DNA from: Clostridia bacterium
GTDB taxonomy: Bacteria > Bacillota > Clostridia > Oscillospirales > Acutalibacteraceae
Length of the DNA: 40,137 nt
Direction: 5' to 3'
NCBI GenBank assembly: GCA_017512465.1
Contig: JAFWGH010000078.1
Span: 1 to 40,137 of the forward strand
The notes beneath the pieces are model-generated. The model saw only the letters and a program-made list of their open reading frames with translations, searched no databases and was not told the origin of the DNA. Below, one piece after another: positions 15,222-22,886 of the stretch. Both the position numbers and the translations under genes were made by a program. Every line of letters begins with the position of its first letter. Position 1 is the first letter of the stretch.

Positions 15222-16430
15222 TTATTTGCCGTAGCTCTCATCATAGGGAACTCTTGCAACGCCGTCTTTAAAAGCAGCTTCATATACTGCCTTGGAAACA
15301 GCTTCCTTCACGCCTTCATCAAAAGCGTAGGGAATGATGTGGTCAGCCTGAAGCTGGTCAGCCGGAATGAAGTCAGCCAAAGCGTAAGCCGCGGCAATCT
15401 TCATACCCTCTGTGATGTCGCTTGCGCGTGCATCCAAAGCCCCTCTGAACAGACCGGGGAAGCAAAGTACGTTGTTGATTTGGTTCGGGAAGTCGGAACG
15501 ACCGGTACCAACGATAGCAGCGCCTGCTTCTTTTGCAAGGTCGGGCATAATTTCGGGAGTCGGGTTGCTCATCGGGAGAACAATCGGGTCTCTGTTCATG
15601 GAGCGCACCATATCCTGGCTAACAATGCCGGGACCGGAAACGCCGATAAAGATGTCAGCGCCCTGCATAGCATCGGCAAGAGAGCCCTGTCTCTTTGCGC
15701 GGTTGGTGAACTTGGAAACCTCAATCTTGGAAGCGTTGCCTTCAAGTCTCGGGTCACCCTCGCAAATCATGCCTTTTCTGTCGCACATGATGACATTTTC
15801 GCCTTTCAAACCAAGGCTGATAAGAAGCTTGCAAATTGCCACACCGGCAGCACCTGCACCGCTCATAACAGCAGTACAATCTTCTAACTTCTTACCGGTT
15901 AATCTCATAGCGTTGATGATAGCAGCGCCGCAGATAACGGCAGTACCGTGCTGGTCATCATGGAAAATCGGAATATCGCATTTCTCTTTGAGCTGTCTTT
16001 CAATTTCGAAGCAGCGGGGAGCTGCGATATCTTCCAAGTTTACACCGCCGAAAGAGCCTGCAAGCAGCTCAACGGTTCTAACGATTTCATCAACATCCTT
16101 AGAGCGAATGCAAAGCGGGATAGCATCTACATCGCCGAACTCTTTAAAGAGCACACATTTACCTTCCATAACGGGCATACCGGCTTCAGGGCCGATGTCG
16201 CCGAGACCGAGAACAGCCGTACCGTCAGTCACAACAGCAACCGTGTTCCAGCGGCGGGTAAGGTCGTAGGACTTGTTGATATCCTTTTGCACTTCAAGAC
16301 AAGGTTGTGCTACACCGGGGGTGTAAGCAAGGCTCAAAGCCTCTTTCGAGTCAACCTTTGCGCGTGCAATAACTTCAATTTTACCTTTCCACTCTTCGTG
16401 GAGTCTTAATGATTCTTTTGCGTAATCCAT
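15222..16430 (-). CDS. NAD(P)-dependent malic enzyme
   Basis: The 402-residue enzyme oxidatively decarboxylates malate to pyruvate. It is the short bacterial form without a phosphotransacetylase tail. Visible features are ALSLAYTPGVAQPC (about 31-44), VVTDGTAVLGLGDIGPEAGMPVMEGK with the catalytic lysine region, DDQHGTA (metal and substrate binding), the nucleotide loop SGAGAAGVAI and MSNPTPE. Cofactor preference cannot be fixed from the sequence. TTTGGAGGAAAAC precedes the ATG. The next gene upstream in its direction encodes an Ldh_2-family malate/lactate dehydrogenase about 155 bp away, suggesting that both act on malate, though they need not share a transcript. Confidence 0.92.
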   Translation of the reverse strand: MDYAKESLRLHEEWKGKIEVIARAKVDSKEALSLAYTPGVAQPCLEVQKDINKSYDLTRRWNTVAVVTDGTAVLGLGDIGPEAGMPVMEGKCVLFKEFGDVDAIPLCIRSKDVDEIVRTVELLAGSFGGVNLEDIAAPRCFEIERQLKEKCDIPIFHDDQHGTAVICGAAIINAMRLTGKKLEDCTAVMSGAGAAGVAICKLLISLGLKGENVIMCDRKGMICEGDPRLEGNASKIEVSKFTNRAKRQGSLADAMQGADIFIGVSGPGIVSQDMVRSMNRDPIVLPMSNPTPEIMPDLAKEAGAAIVGTGRSDFPNQINNVLCFPGLFRGALDARASDITEGMKIAAAYALADFIPADQLQADHIIPYAFDEGVKEAVSKAVYEAAFKDGVARVPYDESYGK

Positions 16431-16530
16431 TGTTTTCCTCCAAATGGTTATTTTTTATGGTCTACCCCTATCAAAGGGCGACAAAAAGAGGATAAATTGA
16501 ACATTGAACCAACTATGAGGGATTTGCCTA

Positions 16531-16553
16531 CAGTTATTCACTATTCACTATTA
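16531..16553. repeat. Short TATTCAC word repeat
   Basis: TTATTCACTATTCACTATTA is a direct quasi-repeat of an 8-nt word in the 155-bp gap between the malic enzyme and Ldh_2 genes. It is of the same style as the word runs at 20520-20549 and 36954-36985. Confidence 0.5.
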
Positions 16554-16585
16554 CCTCTTCACTAAAGACTGATTGCAGTCGGCAA

Positions 16586-17701
16586 TTAGTCTTCAAAGGG
16601 GAATTTATAGTCAAGACCGAACTCGTCGCGAATAGCGATAAATTCTTTTTGAACAGACTCATTAATCGGAACACCGCCGTTTGCCTTTCTGTCAAGGTAA
16701 ACAAGGTATTCTTTTTCGTTTGCAGTGTAGATTCTCTCTTGACCCGGAGCCTTTTTGGAAGCTCTGATTTCGCGCAGAATGTTACCTGCAACTTTGCGGC
16801 ACATCTCTTCACCTAAGAAGTGATTGGTGTCAATTGCAATAAAGAAGTGACCGAGGTGATACGGTCTGAGGTTGCCCTCTTCGTCTTTACCGTCAAGGTC
16901 TTTGAGGAACATACCGTTTTGAAGCACTGCGGAGAGAAGCTCAACTACCATACCGTAGCCGTAGCCCTTGTAGCCGCCGAGGTCTTCGCCGATGCCGCCG
17001 AGAGGAGTCAGAGCAGCGGTGCCCTTTCTGATCTTAGCAAGTGCATCTGTTGCATTACCTTCGCAAGCAGTACCGTCTTCATTAATGATGGTTCCGGGAT
17101 GTACATCCTCACCGATTCTCGAATAATACTCGATTTTACCGTTTTGCGTAATGGAAGTAGCGCAGTCGATAATGAAATCAAACTCTTCATCCGTCGGGAT
17201 ACCGATGGTAAGCGGGTTGGTACCGAACATGCCCTCAACACCGAAGGTCGGAGCAACGGAGGGACGCGCGTTTGTACCGGTAATACCGATGCAGCCTGCA
17301 TCACAAGCCATGGAGGGATAGTAACCTGCAATACCATAGTGGGAGGAATTGCGCACTGCAACCATACCCATACCGTATTTCTTAGCCTTTTCGATTGCCA
17401 TGCTCATAGCCTTGTGGGAAATAACATGACCCATACCGTCATGACCATCGATAACAGCGGTGGTTTCAGTCTCTTTAAGAATCTCAATCTCTGTTACGGG
17501 ATTAACGACTCCTGCCTTAATTCTGTCAAGATAGATGGGCTTAAAGCGGTTTACACCGTGGGAATTAATGCCTCTCTTGTCAGATTCAACAAGTACATTT
17601 GCGATGATAGCAGCATCATCTCTCGGGATTCCGTATTTTTCGAATACATCGGTCATAAACGCTTCAACATAATCGAAATCTACACAATTTTTGTTAGCCA
17701 T
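16586..17701 (-). CDS. Ldh_2-family malate/L-lactate dehydrogenase
   Basis: The 371-residue NAD(P)-dependent oxidoreductase belongs to the malate/L-sulfolactate/ureidoglycolate dehydrogenase (Ldh_2) family, unrelated to classical MDH/LDH. Supporting motifs are ESDKRGINSHGVNRF (about 39-53), RNSSHYGIAGYY (about 116-127), MFGTNPLTIGIP and LGGYKGYGYGMVVELLSAVL. Malate is the likeliest substrate because malic enzyme is adjacent, but lactate, sulfolactate or ureidoglycolate cannot be excluded. AATAGGAGATGTAAAA precedes the ATG. Downstream of glpK on the same strand, it is separated from it by a mini-hairpin array of about 115 bp. Confidence 0.88.
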   Translation of the reverse strand: MANKNCVDFDYVEAFMTDVFEKYGIPRDDAAIIANVLVESDKRGINSHGVNRFKPIYLDRIKAGVVNPVTEIEILKETETTAVIDGHDGMGHVISHKAMSMAIEKAKKYGMGMVAVRNSSHYGIAGYYPSMACDAGCIGITGTNARPSVAPTFGVEGMFGTNPLTIGIPTDEEFDFIIDCATSITQNGKIEYYSRIGEDVHPGTIINEDGTACEGNATDALAKIRKGTAALTPLGGIGEDLGGYKGYGYGMVVELLSAVLQNGMFLKDLDGKDEEGNLRPYHLGHFFIAIDTNHFLGEEMCRKVAGNILREIRASKKAPGQERIYTANEKEYLVYLDRKANGGVPINESVQKEFIAIRDEFGLDYKFPFED

Positions 17702-17747
17702 TTTTACATCTCCTATTTTAATAAAATTTTTTCAAAATCATTCGGGT

Positions 17748-17877
17748 GAGGGCGGAGCCCTCCCTTAACTTTTGCGTAGCAAAAATATCACTGTGCGTAG
17801 CACAATATCACTGACACGAAGTGTCAATATCACTCGCCGTAGGCGAATATCACTGCTGATGAGGTTTACTCATCAGC
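17748..17877 (-). repeat. Mini-hairpin array with AGTGATATT spacers (array 1)
   Basis: Read on the minus strand from the glpK end, a hairpin (17877-17855) is followed by AGTGATATT, hairpin CGCC/GGCG (17845-17835), the spacer, hairpin GACAC/GTGTC (17825-17813), the spacer, hairpin GTGC/GCAC (17803-17793), the spacer, hairpin TTTTGC/GCAAAA (17784-17770) and finally GAGGGC/GCCCTC (17762-17748). Apart from the one beside glpK, every loop is three bases. The spacer is constant while stems differ completely yet stay self-complementary. The first hairpin uses the last nine coding bases of glpK as one arm. Confidence 0.8.
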
Positions 17878-19389
17878 CTCTATCCACTTAAACGAGCGCT
17901 CAACAGCTCTCTTCCAGCCGTGGTAGAGTTTATCTCTTTCTTCCACCGGCATTAAGCGGTTAAAGACCTTTGCAACCTCGCGGTTGTTTTCAATTTCATC
18001 GGTATTCTTCCAGAAACCGACAGCAAGACCTGCCATGTAAGCAGCACCGAGAGCGGTTGTCTCAACATTCTTCGGTCTGTTCACTTCACAGCCGATAAAG
18101 TTTGCTTGAATCTGCATCATGATGTCGGAAATGGAAGCGCCGCCGTCAACACGCAGGCTCTGCAATTCAATACCGCTGTCATCGGTCATCGCTTCAAGCA
18201 AATCAGTCATTTGGAAGCAGATGCTTTCGAGTGCCGCGCGGCAAACATGCTCGCGGGTGACACCGCGGGTGATGCCGACCATCACGCCTCTGGCGTACAT
18301 ATCCCAATAGGGAGCGCCAAGACCCGTGAAGGCGGGAACAAGGTAAAGGCCGTTGGAATCTTCTACTGTCTCGGCAAATTCATCGCACTGCTTCGGTGTA
18401 TCTACTAAGTGCAGGCTTTCCTGCAACCATTTAATAACCGCGCCGGCGATAAATGCGGAGCCTTCGAGGGAATAGGTGACTTTGTCGCCGATACCCCAGG
18501 CTACGTTGGTTAAGAGGTTGTTTTTGGAGTTAACTCTCTTTTCACCTGTATTCATCAGAAGGAAACAGCCTGTGCCGTATGTATTTTTAGCCATGCCGGG
18601 CTCAAAGCAGCCTTGACCGAACAGAGCGCCGGGCTGGTCGCCGATAGCGCCTGCCACCGGAACGCCTGCCAATTCCTCTAAGCCGAGCAGGTTTTCGGCA
18701 ACCGTGCCGTAAACCATGCTGGAGGGAACGGGCTTGGGCAACATTTCCATCGGAATATCTAACTGCTCGCAAAGGAAGGGATCCCAATCGAGCTTGTCGA
18801 TATCAAAGAGCATGGTGCGCGAAGCGTTGGAATAATCGGTCACATGCGCTTTACCGCCGGTGAGCTTCCAAATAATCCAGGTTTCCACCGTACCGAAAAG
18901 AAGCTTGCCTTCTTTTGCACGCTCTCTGGAGCCGGGAACATGGTCTAAAATCCACTTGATTTTGGTGCCTGAGAAGTAAGCATCAATAATCAAACCCGTG
19001 TGTTCTCTGACATAGGGCTCTAAGCCTTTGGCTTTTAAGTCCTCACAAATGTCTGCGGTTCTGCGGCACTGCCACACAATCGCATTGTGAATGGGCATAC
19101 CGGTTTCTTTATCCCACACGATGGTGGTTTCTCTTTGGTTTGTGATACCGATAGCTTTAATATCGCTTGCACTGAAGCCTTCCACTCTCTTAGCTCTTTT
19201 AAGCACCTGTGTAACGGCGTTTAATTGGCTGTAGAGAATATCCATCGGGTCGTGCTCAACCCAACCTGCTTTCGGGTAAATTTGAGGATACTCAAGTTGA
19301 CCCTTGGCAAATGCATTACCTTGCTTATCAAAGATAATGGCACGAGAACTGGTGGTGCCTTGGTCTAATGATAATACATATTCTGCCAC
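17866..19389 (-). CDS. glpK: Glycerol kinase
   Basis: The 507-residue FGGY-family kinase phosphorylates glycerol to glycerol-3-phosphate with ATP. The N terminus has the SLDQGTTSSRAIIFD nucleotide motif; GITNQRETT, WQCRRT, DAYFSGTKIKW, a conserved GDQPGALFGQ and the C-terminal DGGAS...NRPKNVETTALGAAYMAG ATP-binding region follow. The length is typical. The start is a GTG at 19389 behind AGGAGG with 8-nt spacing; an ATG five bases upstream is out of frame. A good promoter lies upstream (19471-19443). No glpF or glpD is adjacent. The last nine coding bases form one arm of a hairpin whose other arm lies after the stop. Confidence 0.95.
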   Translation of the reverse strand: MAEYVLSLDQGTTSSRAIIFDKQGNAFAKGQLEYPQIYPKAGWVEHDPMDILYSQLNAVTQVLKRAKRVEGFSASDIKAIGITNQRETTIVWDKETGMPIHNAIVWQCRRTADICEDLKAKGLEPYVREHTGLIIDAYFSGTKIKWILDHVPGSRERAKEGKLLFGTVETWIIWKLTGGKAHVTDYSNASRTMLFDIDKLDWDPFLCEQLDIPMEMLPKPVPSSMVYGTVAENLLGLEELAGVPVAGAIGDQPGALFGQGCFEPGMAKNTYGTGCFLLMNTGEKRVNSKNNLLTNVAWGIGDKVTYSLEGSAFIAGAVIKWLQESLHLVDTPKQCDEFAETVEDSNGLYLVPAFTGLGAPYWDMYARGVMVGITRGVTREHVCRAALESICFQMTDLLEAMTDDSGIELQSLRVDGGASISDIMMQIQANFIGCEVNRPKNVETTALGAAYMAGLAVGFWKNTDEIENNREVAKVFNRLMPVEERDKLYHGWKRAVERSFKWIEADE

Positions 19390-19442
19390 GACATTTTCCT
19401 CCTAAACAGTAAAATTCGTTTAAAAATTTTAAACATATAAAT

Positions 19443-19471
19443 ACTATATCATAATCTTTAGTGATTTTCAA
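19443..19471 (-). promoter_or_regulatory. glpK promoter
   Basis: On the minus strand TTGAAA (19471-19466) and TATAGT (19448-19443) are spaced by 17 bp, giving a start near 19436 and a leader of about 47 nt to the GTG. Confidence 0.65.
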
Positions 19472-19730
19472 TAATTTACCATTATAAAAAAGCCTTTTTT
19501 TTACGCTTTTTTTGGTGAAAAAGCCGAAAAATTTTTCATTTGTAACGATTTCGCAAAAATTCTTGCGAAAAATAAAGTAAAATTATATAATATATATTTA
19601 GCGGTTAGCATATTGGCATATTAGCCTATTGGCAAGAGGGAGGGCTGTGCCCTCACCCATATTATAATGTGCCGCTTTGCGGCACCACCATTTGCTAACG
19701 GCTAACGGCTAACAGCTACCGGAGGTTTCT
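19472..19730. repeat. AT-rich gap with hairpins and TAGC/GGCTAAC word repeats
   Basis: No gene is seen. TTTCGCAA (19549-19556) pairs with TTGCGAAA (19563-19570). From about 19600 TAGC and ATTGGC words repeat, followed by hairpins GAGGGC/GCCCTC (loop TGT, near 19641) and GTGCCGC/GCGGCAC (loop TTT, near 19669). GCTAACG words (19694-19719) end just before the GGAGG of the PHP phosphatase gene, so this island forms that gene's 5' leader. Confidence 0.6.
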
Positions 19731-20498
19731 ATGATTGACATCCACGCCCACATATTACCGCAAATAGATGATGGCGCCCAAACCAAAACCATGTCATTTC
19801 AAATGTGTGAAATGGCAGCGAAAAGCGGCGTGAGCGACATCATTGCCACACCGCATATGCTTGATTTATATGCGGGGGATGAGTTTGCGCAAAAAGTGAA
19901 TGCCAGAGTCGATTTTCTTAATCGCTTAATGGAAGAAAAGGGGATAGCCTTGCGCATTCATAAGGGCGCGGAGGTGTATGCCTCCCAAGATATTTTGTAT
20001 GCGCCCGATTTAAAGCCCTATACCCTTGCAGGCTCGCGCTATTTGCTGTTTGAGTTCGATTTTGCACAGGCAACACTGCACTATGCCAAAGAGGTGGCAA
20101 GCATTATTTTATCGCAGGATTTAATCCCGGTACTCGCGCACCCCGAGCGCTACCGCTTCACACTATCCGATTATCAAAATATCAACCGCTTAGCAGAGTG
20201 CGGTGTGCTGTTCCAGTGCAATCTCGGTTCTCTAACCGGCGAGCTGGGTAAACGTGAAAGTGTTTTGGCAAGAGAAATGCTCAATGCCGGCGCCGTTTCC
20301 TTTTTAGCAACGGATGCGCACCGCGTTGAGTTCCGCAATACCGATATAAATGGTATGATAGAAGATATTAAAGAGAAAAAAAAGAAAGTAGATTATACCA
20401 AATTAAAACCTCTTTTGACCGATAACCCGATGAAGATTATCCGCGGCGAGCGGGTGGAAAACCCCTCGTTTGCCACGCTTAAAAAGAAACTGTTTTAA
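19731..20498 (+). CDS. PHP-domain protein-tyrosine phosphatase, CpsB/YwqE type
   Basis: The 255-residue protein opens with MIDIHAHILPQIDDGA, the HxH metal motif of the PHP family, and continues with ATPHM (about 40), LAHPERY (about 137-143) and ATDAHR (about 196-201), the other metal ligands. CpsB-type enzymes dephosphorylate the autophosphorylated tyrosine tail of capsule-chain-length kinases (CpsD) on manganese. No kinase, Wzz-like or capsule gene is in this window, so the enzyme stands alone between repeat islands. CCGGAGG sits seven bases before the ATG. It could also act on another phosphotyrosine substrate. Confidence 0.88.
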   Translation: MIDIHAHILPQIDDGAQTKTMSFQMCEMAAKSGVSDIIATPHMLDLYAGDEFAQKVNARVDFLNRLMEEKGIALRIHKGAEVYASQDILYAPDLKPYTLAGSRYLLFEFDFAQATLHYAKEVASIILSQDLIPVLAHPERYRFTLSDYQNINRLAECGVLFQCNLGSLTGELGKRESVLAREMLNAGAVSFLATDAHRVEFRNTDINGMIEDIKEKKKKVDYTKLKPLLTDNPMKIIRGERVENPSFATLKKKLF

Positions 20499-20571
20499 TC
20501 GAGAGTGCCCCTCGATCCAATGAATAATGAATAGTGAATAATGAATAATTGGGTGGGACACCCGCACCCGG

Positions 20572-20680
20572 CAGCGCTCTTTGAGCGCTGAGTGATATTC
20601 GTGCGTTGCACGAGTGATATATTTTGCAAAGCAAAATGTGATATTTTGGCTTCGCCAAAGTGATATTTGCGCAAAGCGCA
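20572..20680 (+). repeat. Mini-hairpin array with AGTGATATT spacers (array 2)
   Basis: The units are CAGCGCTC/GAGCGCTG (20572-20590, loop TTT), spacer AGTGATATT, CGTGC/GCACG (20600-20612, loop GTT), spacer, ATTTTGC/GCAAAAT (20621-20637, loop AAA), spacer variant GTGATATT, TTGGC/GCCAA (20646-20658, loop TTC), spacer, and TGCGC/GCGCA (20668-20680, loop AAA). The spacer matches array 1, and in both arrays it reads AGTGATATT in the sense of the gene upstream (here the PHP phosphatase). Confidence 0.8.
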
Positions 20681-20811
20681 AGTTGTGGATGACTCCCTGC
20701 AGTGCAGGGAGATGTTACGAAGTGACAGAGGGTACAGGCTCCGGTTAGGAGGGCTCCGCCCTTACCCGATTATAATTAGTCGGATATAATAGAAGTCTGT
20801 TCTATGGTCAA

Positions 20812-20968
20812 GGCTGAAAAGAGCCAAGCAGCAACAGGTTTTGGTCGCCTGATTTTACCTAATGCTGCGTTAAAACACTTTGCAATACCCGCGCCAAGCA
20901 AAGAAAAAGTGGAGGAATTAGCCAAAAAGTGCAAGCGAGAGACTATTGCTGTATGGCTCTTTTCAGCC
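20812..20968. repeat. 157-bp segment bounded by a 15-bp perfect inverted repeat
   Basis: GGCTGAAAAGAGCCA (20812-20826) is the exact reverse complement of 20954-20968. Each arm is itself a small hairpin (GGCT/AGCC). The interior carries weak open frames on both strands but no transposase, so it could be a MITE-like insertion or simply a long hairpin. No target-site duplication was recognised. Confidence 0.45.
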
Positions 20969-21479
20969 ATACCGCTTTATATCTCCCCTTGACGAGGCGC
21001 TCCCTGCTAGGGAGACGTCGCGCGTAGCGTGACAGAGGGTCTGGCGTGCGCTCCAAGCAAGACGTCACGCGTTGCGTGACAGAGAGGTAGACAGATAAAA
21101 ACCAAGTTGGTTTACCAATCTTAGTCCTGTCCGGTTTGCGAAGCAAACAAAACAATCCAAGTGCATTGGATGTTTTATAATCCTTACCTTTTAATGCCCT
21201 CCCTTGCAGGGAGGGTGGCACACTAAAGGTGTGACGGGAGGGTAGTACCACTACCATAATTATTCATTCATCATCATTCATTTTTCATAGCTCGCGCAGC
21301 GAGCCTGAAAGAGGAAAAAATTAACAAAATTAACTTTTTGTATAATATAACCAAAAACATGTTTCTTTTTTAGCAAAATCAACAAAAACACAAATTGTGC
21401 AAAAAGTAGAAATTCTATTATTATTTTTGTGCATTTGTTGTGCAATCTAACAAAAAATTAATTTTCGAGAATATTTTTC

Positions 21480-21508
21480 TTGACTTATTTATATATGCGA
21501 GGTAGAAT
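21480..21508 (+). promoter_or_regulatory. S10 operon promoter
   Basis: TTGACT (21480-21485) and TAGAAT (21503-21508) have a 17-bp spacer, in an A/T-rich stretch (21305-21480) in which nothing else is seen. Transcription is predicted from about 21515. Confidence 0.7.
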
Positions 21509-21514
21509 AGTCCC

Positions 21515-21828
21515 GTTGCTATGCGGGGCTATTTATTATTATATAGCTTATATATAGCAGCAGGCGTCGATTCGGAAGGTGGCAATCCGTGGGCACTATT
21601 GATTCTGCTCGAGAGATTGGGAATTTCCGAGGAGTATGTCCGATTTTAAACCGGGCGCAAAAGTCGGCAGAAATATTAACCCGATTTCTGCTGCGGGCTG
21701 AATGGATTCGGAAGAACTTGCGGTTTCCGAATTATTTAAAAAACCGACCCCGAAACACACGGATAGGTTGTAAAATTCAGCCGCCCCGAAACTGCCGCGA
21801 GGCAGAATTAGGAAAGGAGCCAAAGGAA
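21515..21828 (+). promoter_or_regulatory. Structured 5' leader of the S10 operon
   Basis: About 314 untranslated nt precede rpsJ. Clear hairpins are GCAGAAAT/ATTTCTGC (21667-21674 with 21684-21691), ATTCGGAA/TTCCGAAT (21706-21713 with 21725-21732) and CTGCC-GCGA-GGCAG (21792-21805), a GNRA tetraloop helix ending six bases before the GGAAAGGAG ribosome binding site. The middle hairpin resembles one between rpsJ and rplC. Leaders of this length often serve feedback by a ribosomal protein (L4 in enterobacteria); the regulator here is unknown. Confidence 0.55.
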
Positions 21829-22152
21829 ATGGCAAAGAATGTAAAAATCAGAATCAGACTCAAAGGATACGACCACAACATCGTGGATCAGGCATCCGAA
21901 CTCATTGTTGAAACTGCAAAGCGCACAGGCGCAAAGGTCAGCGGTCCGATTCCGCTTCCGACCGATAAGGAGATTATCACCATTCTCCGCGCTGTTCATA
22001 AGTATAAGGACAGCCGTGAGCAGTTTGAGCAAAGAACCCACAAAAGGCTTATCGATATTGTCAGACCTTCCAACAAGACTTTGGAAGCATTGACAAATCT
22101 TGAGCTTCCTGTTGGCGTTGATGTTGACATTAAGAGCTTCTCTCAGGAGTAA
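21829..22152 (+). CDS. rpsJ: Ribosomal protein S10
   Basis: The 107-residue protein matches S10 over its length: [17 protein letters not shown] at the start, SGPIPLPT (38-45) and [11 protein letters not shown] (71-81). It is a 30S head protein and the Nus factor NusE in antitermination. ATG 21829 is chosen after GGAAAGGAG; the frame runs upstream through the leader but that part has no similarity to S10. It is first in the operon, with an 82-bp gap containing a hairpin before rplC. Confidence 0.97.
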   Translation: MAKNVKIRIRLKGYDHNIVDQASELIVETAKRTGAKVSGPIPLPTDKEIITILRAVHKYKDSREQFEQRTHKRLIDIVRPSNKTLEALTNLELPVGVDVDIKSFSQE

Positions 22153-22182
22153 TTAATAGCCAACCAATCGTCGTCAGGTCAA

Positions 22183-22208
22183 GTCGGAAAACTTCTTCGG
22201 TTTCCGAC
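22183..22208 (+). promoter_or_regulatory. Hairpin between rpsJ and rplC
   Basis: GTCGGAAA (22183-22190) pairs perfectly with TTTCCGAC (22201-22208) around a 10-nt loop, ending 8 bases before the AAGGAGG of rplC. Stem and loop (GGAA-ACTT-CGGTTTCC) resemble the leader hairpin at 21706-21732. Confidence 0.55.
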
Positions 22209-22234
22209 CAATAACCATAAGGAGGAATATTTAG

Positions 22235-22870
22235 ATGAAGAAAGGTCTCATCGCAAAGAAAATCGGCATGACCCAGATTTTCGCTGAAGACGGCGCAGTC
22301 ATCCCTGTAACAGTTGTTGAAGCAGGTCCGTGCGCAGTAGTTCAGATCAAAACCGTAGAGAAAGACGGTTATGCGGCAGCACAGTTAGGTTTCGGCGAGT
22401 TAAAGCTCAACAAAACCACAAAGCCGTTACAGGGTCACTTCAAGAAAGCAGATGTTGCTCCCAAAAAGTACCTCAGAGAGTTCAAGCTCGATGATCTTGA
22501 GAGTTTGAATCCCGGCGACATCATTAAAGCAGATGTATTTGAAGCAGGCGACATCGTAGATGTGCGCGGCACCAGCAAGGGTAAAGGTACTGCAGGTGCA
22601 ATTAAGAGATGGAACTTCAGCAGACTTAAAGAGTCTCACGGTACAGGCCCGAACGCCCGTCATGCAGGTTCCTTGGGTGCTTGCTCCGATCCTTCAAGAG
22701 TATTTAAAGGAAAGAAGTTAGCAGGTCATCTCGGTGCAGAAAAGGTAACAGTTCAGAATTTGAGCGTTGCAAAGGTTGATGCTGAAAACAACCTTATCGC
22801 AATTAAAGGTGCCATTCCCGGTGCCAAGGGTTCCGTTGTTACAATTACAAGTGCCGTAAAAAAAGCGTAA
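22235..22870 (+). CDS. rplC: Ribosomal protein L3
   Basis: The 211-residue protein begins [16 protein letters not shown], typical of L3, and has the extended loop with [50 protein letters not shown] reaching towards the peptidyl transferase centre. It binds 23S rRNA early in 50S assembly. AAGGAGGAAT precedes the ATG. The upstream hairpin at 22183-22208 could set its expression apart from rpsJ. Confidence 0.97.
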   Translation: MKKGLIAKKIGMTQIFAEDGAVIPVTVVEAGPCAVVQIKTVEKDGYAAAQLGFGELKLNKTTKPLQGHFKKADVAPKKYLREFKLDDLESLNPGDIIKADVFEAGDIVDVRGTSKGKGTAGAIKRWNFSRLKESHGTGPNARHAGSLGACSDPSRVFKGKKLAGHLGAEKVTVQNLSVAKVDAENNLIAIKGAIPGAKGSVVTITSAVKKA

Positions 22871-22886
22871 GAAGGGGGATTAGAAA

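Larger units (their letters stand above)
20499..21310. repeat. Large intergenic island of mini-hairpins and dispersed repeats
   Basis: No convincing gene lies in these 800 bases. TGAATAA words (20520-20549) are followed by hairpin GGGTG/CACCC (20551-20563), array 2 (20572-20680) and GGGAGAYGT-hairpin-ACAGAG repeat copies at 20693-20733, 21000-21040 and 21060-21088. An inverted-repeat segment lies at 20812-20968. Further hairpins are GTTTGC/GCAAAC (21134-21148), CCCTCCCT/AGGGAGGG (21197-21215) and GCTCGC/GCGAGC (21290-21304), again with three-base loops. Two short overlapping frames on opposite strands near 20776-20992 have no recognisable product. Confidence 0.7.

Noticed and set aside
16820..17749. 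309-codon plus-strand frame antisense to the Ldh_2 gene
   Set aside because: Its product has no recognisable domain, while the minus strand encodes a full family protein with conserved motifs and a ribosome binding site.
17770..17854. CRISPR array
   Set aside because: The constant unit is only 9 nt and the variable units are perfect palindromes of 11-15 nt; no cas genes are nearby.
20776..20992. Two overlapping small frames of about 62-64 codons on opposite strands
   Set aside because: Both lie in a repeat island around an inverted repeat, lack good ribosome binding sites and match nothing I recognise.
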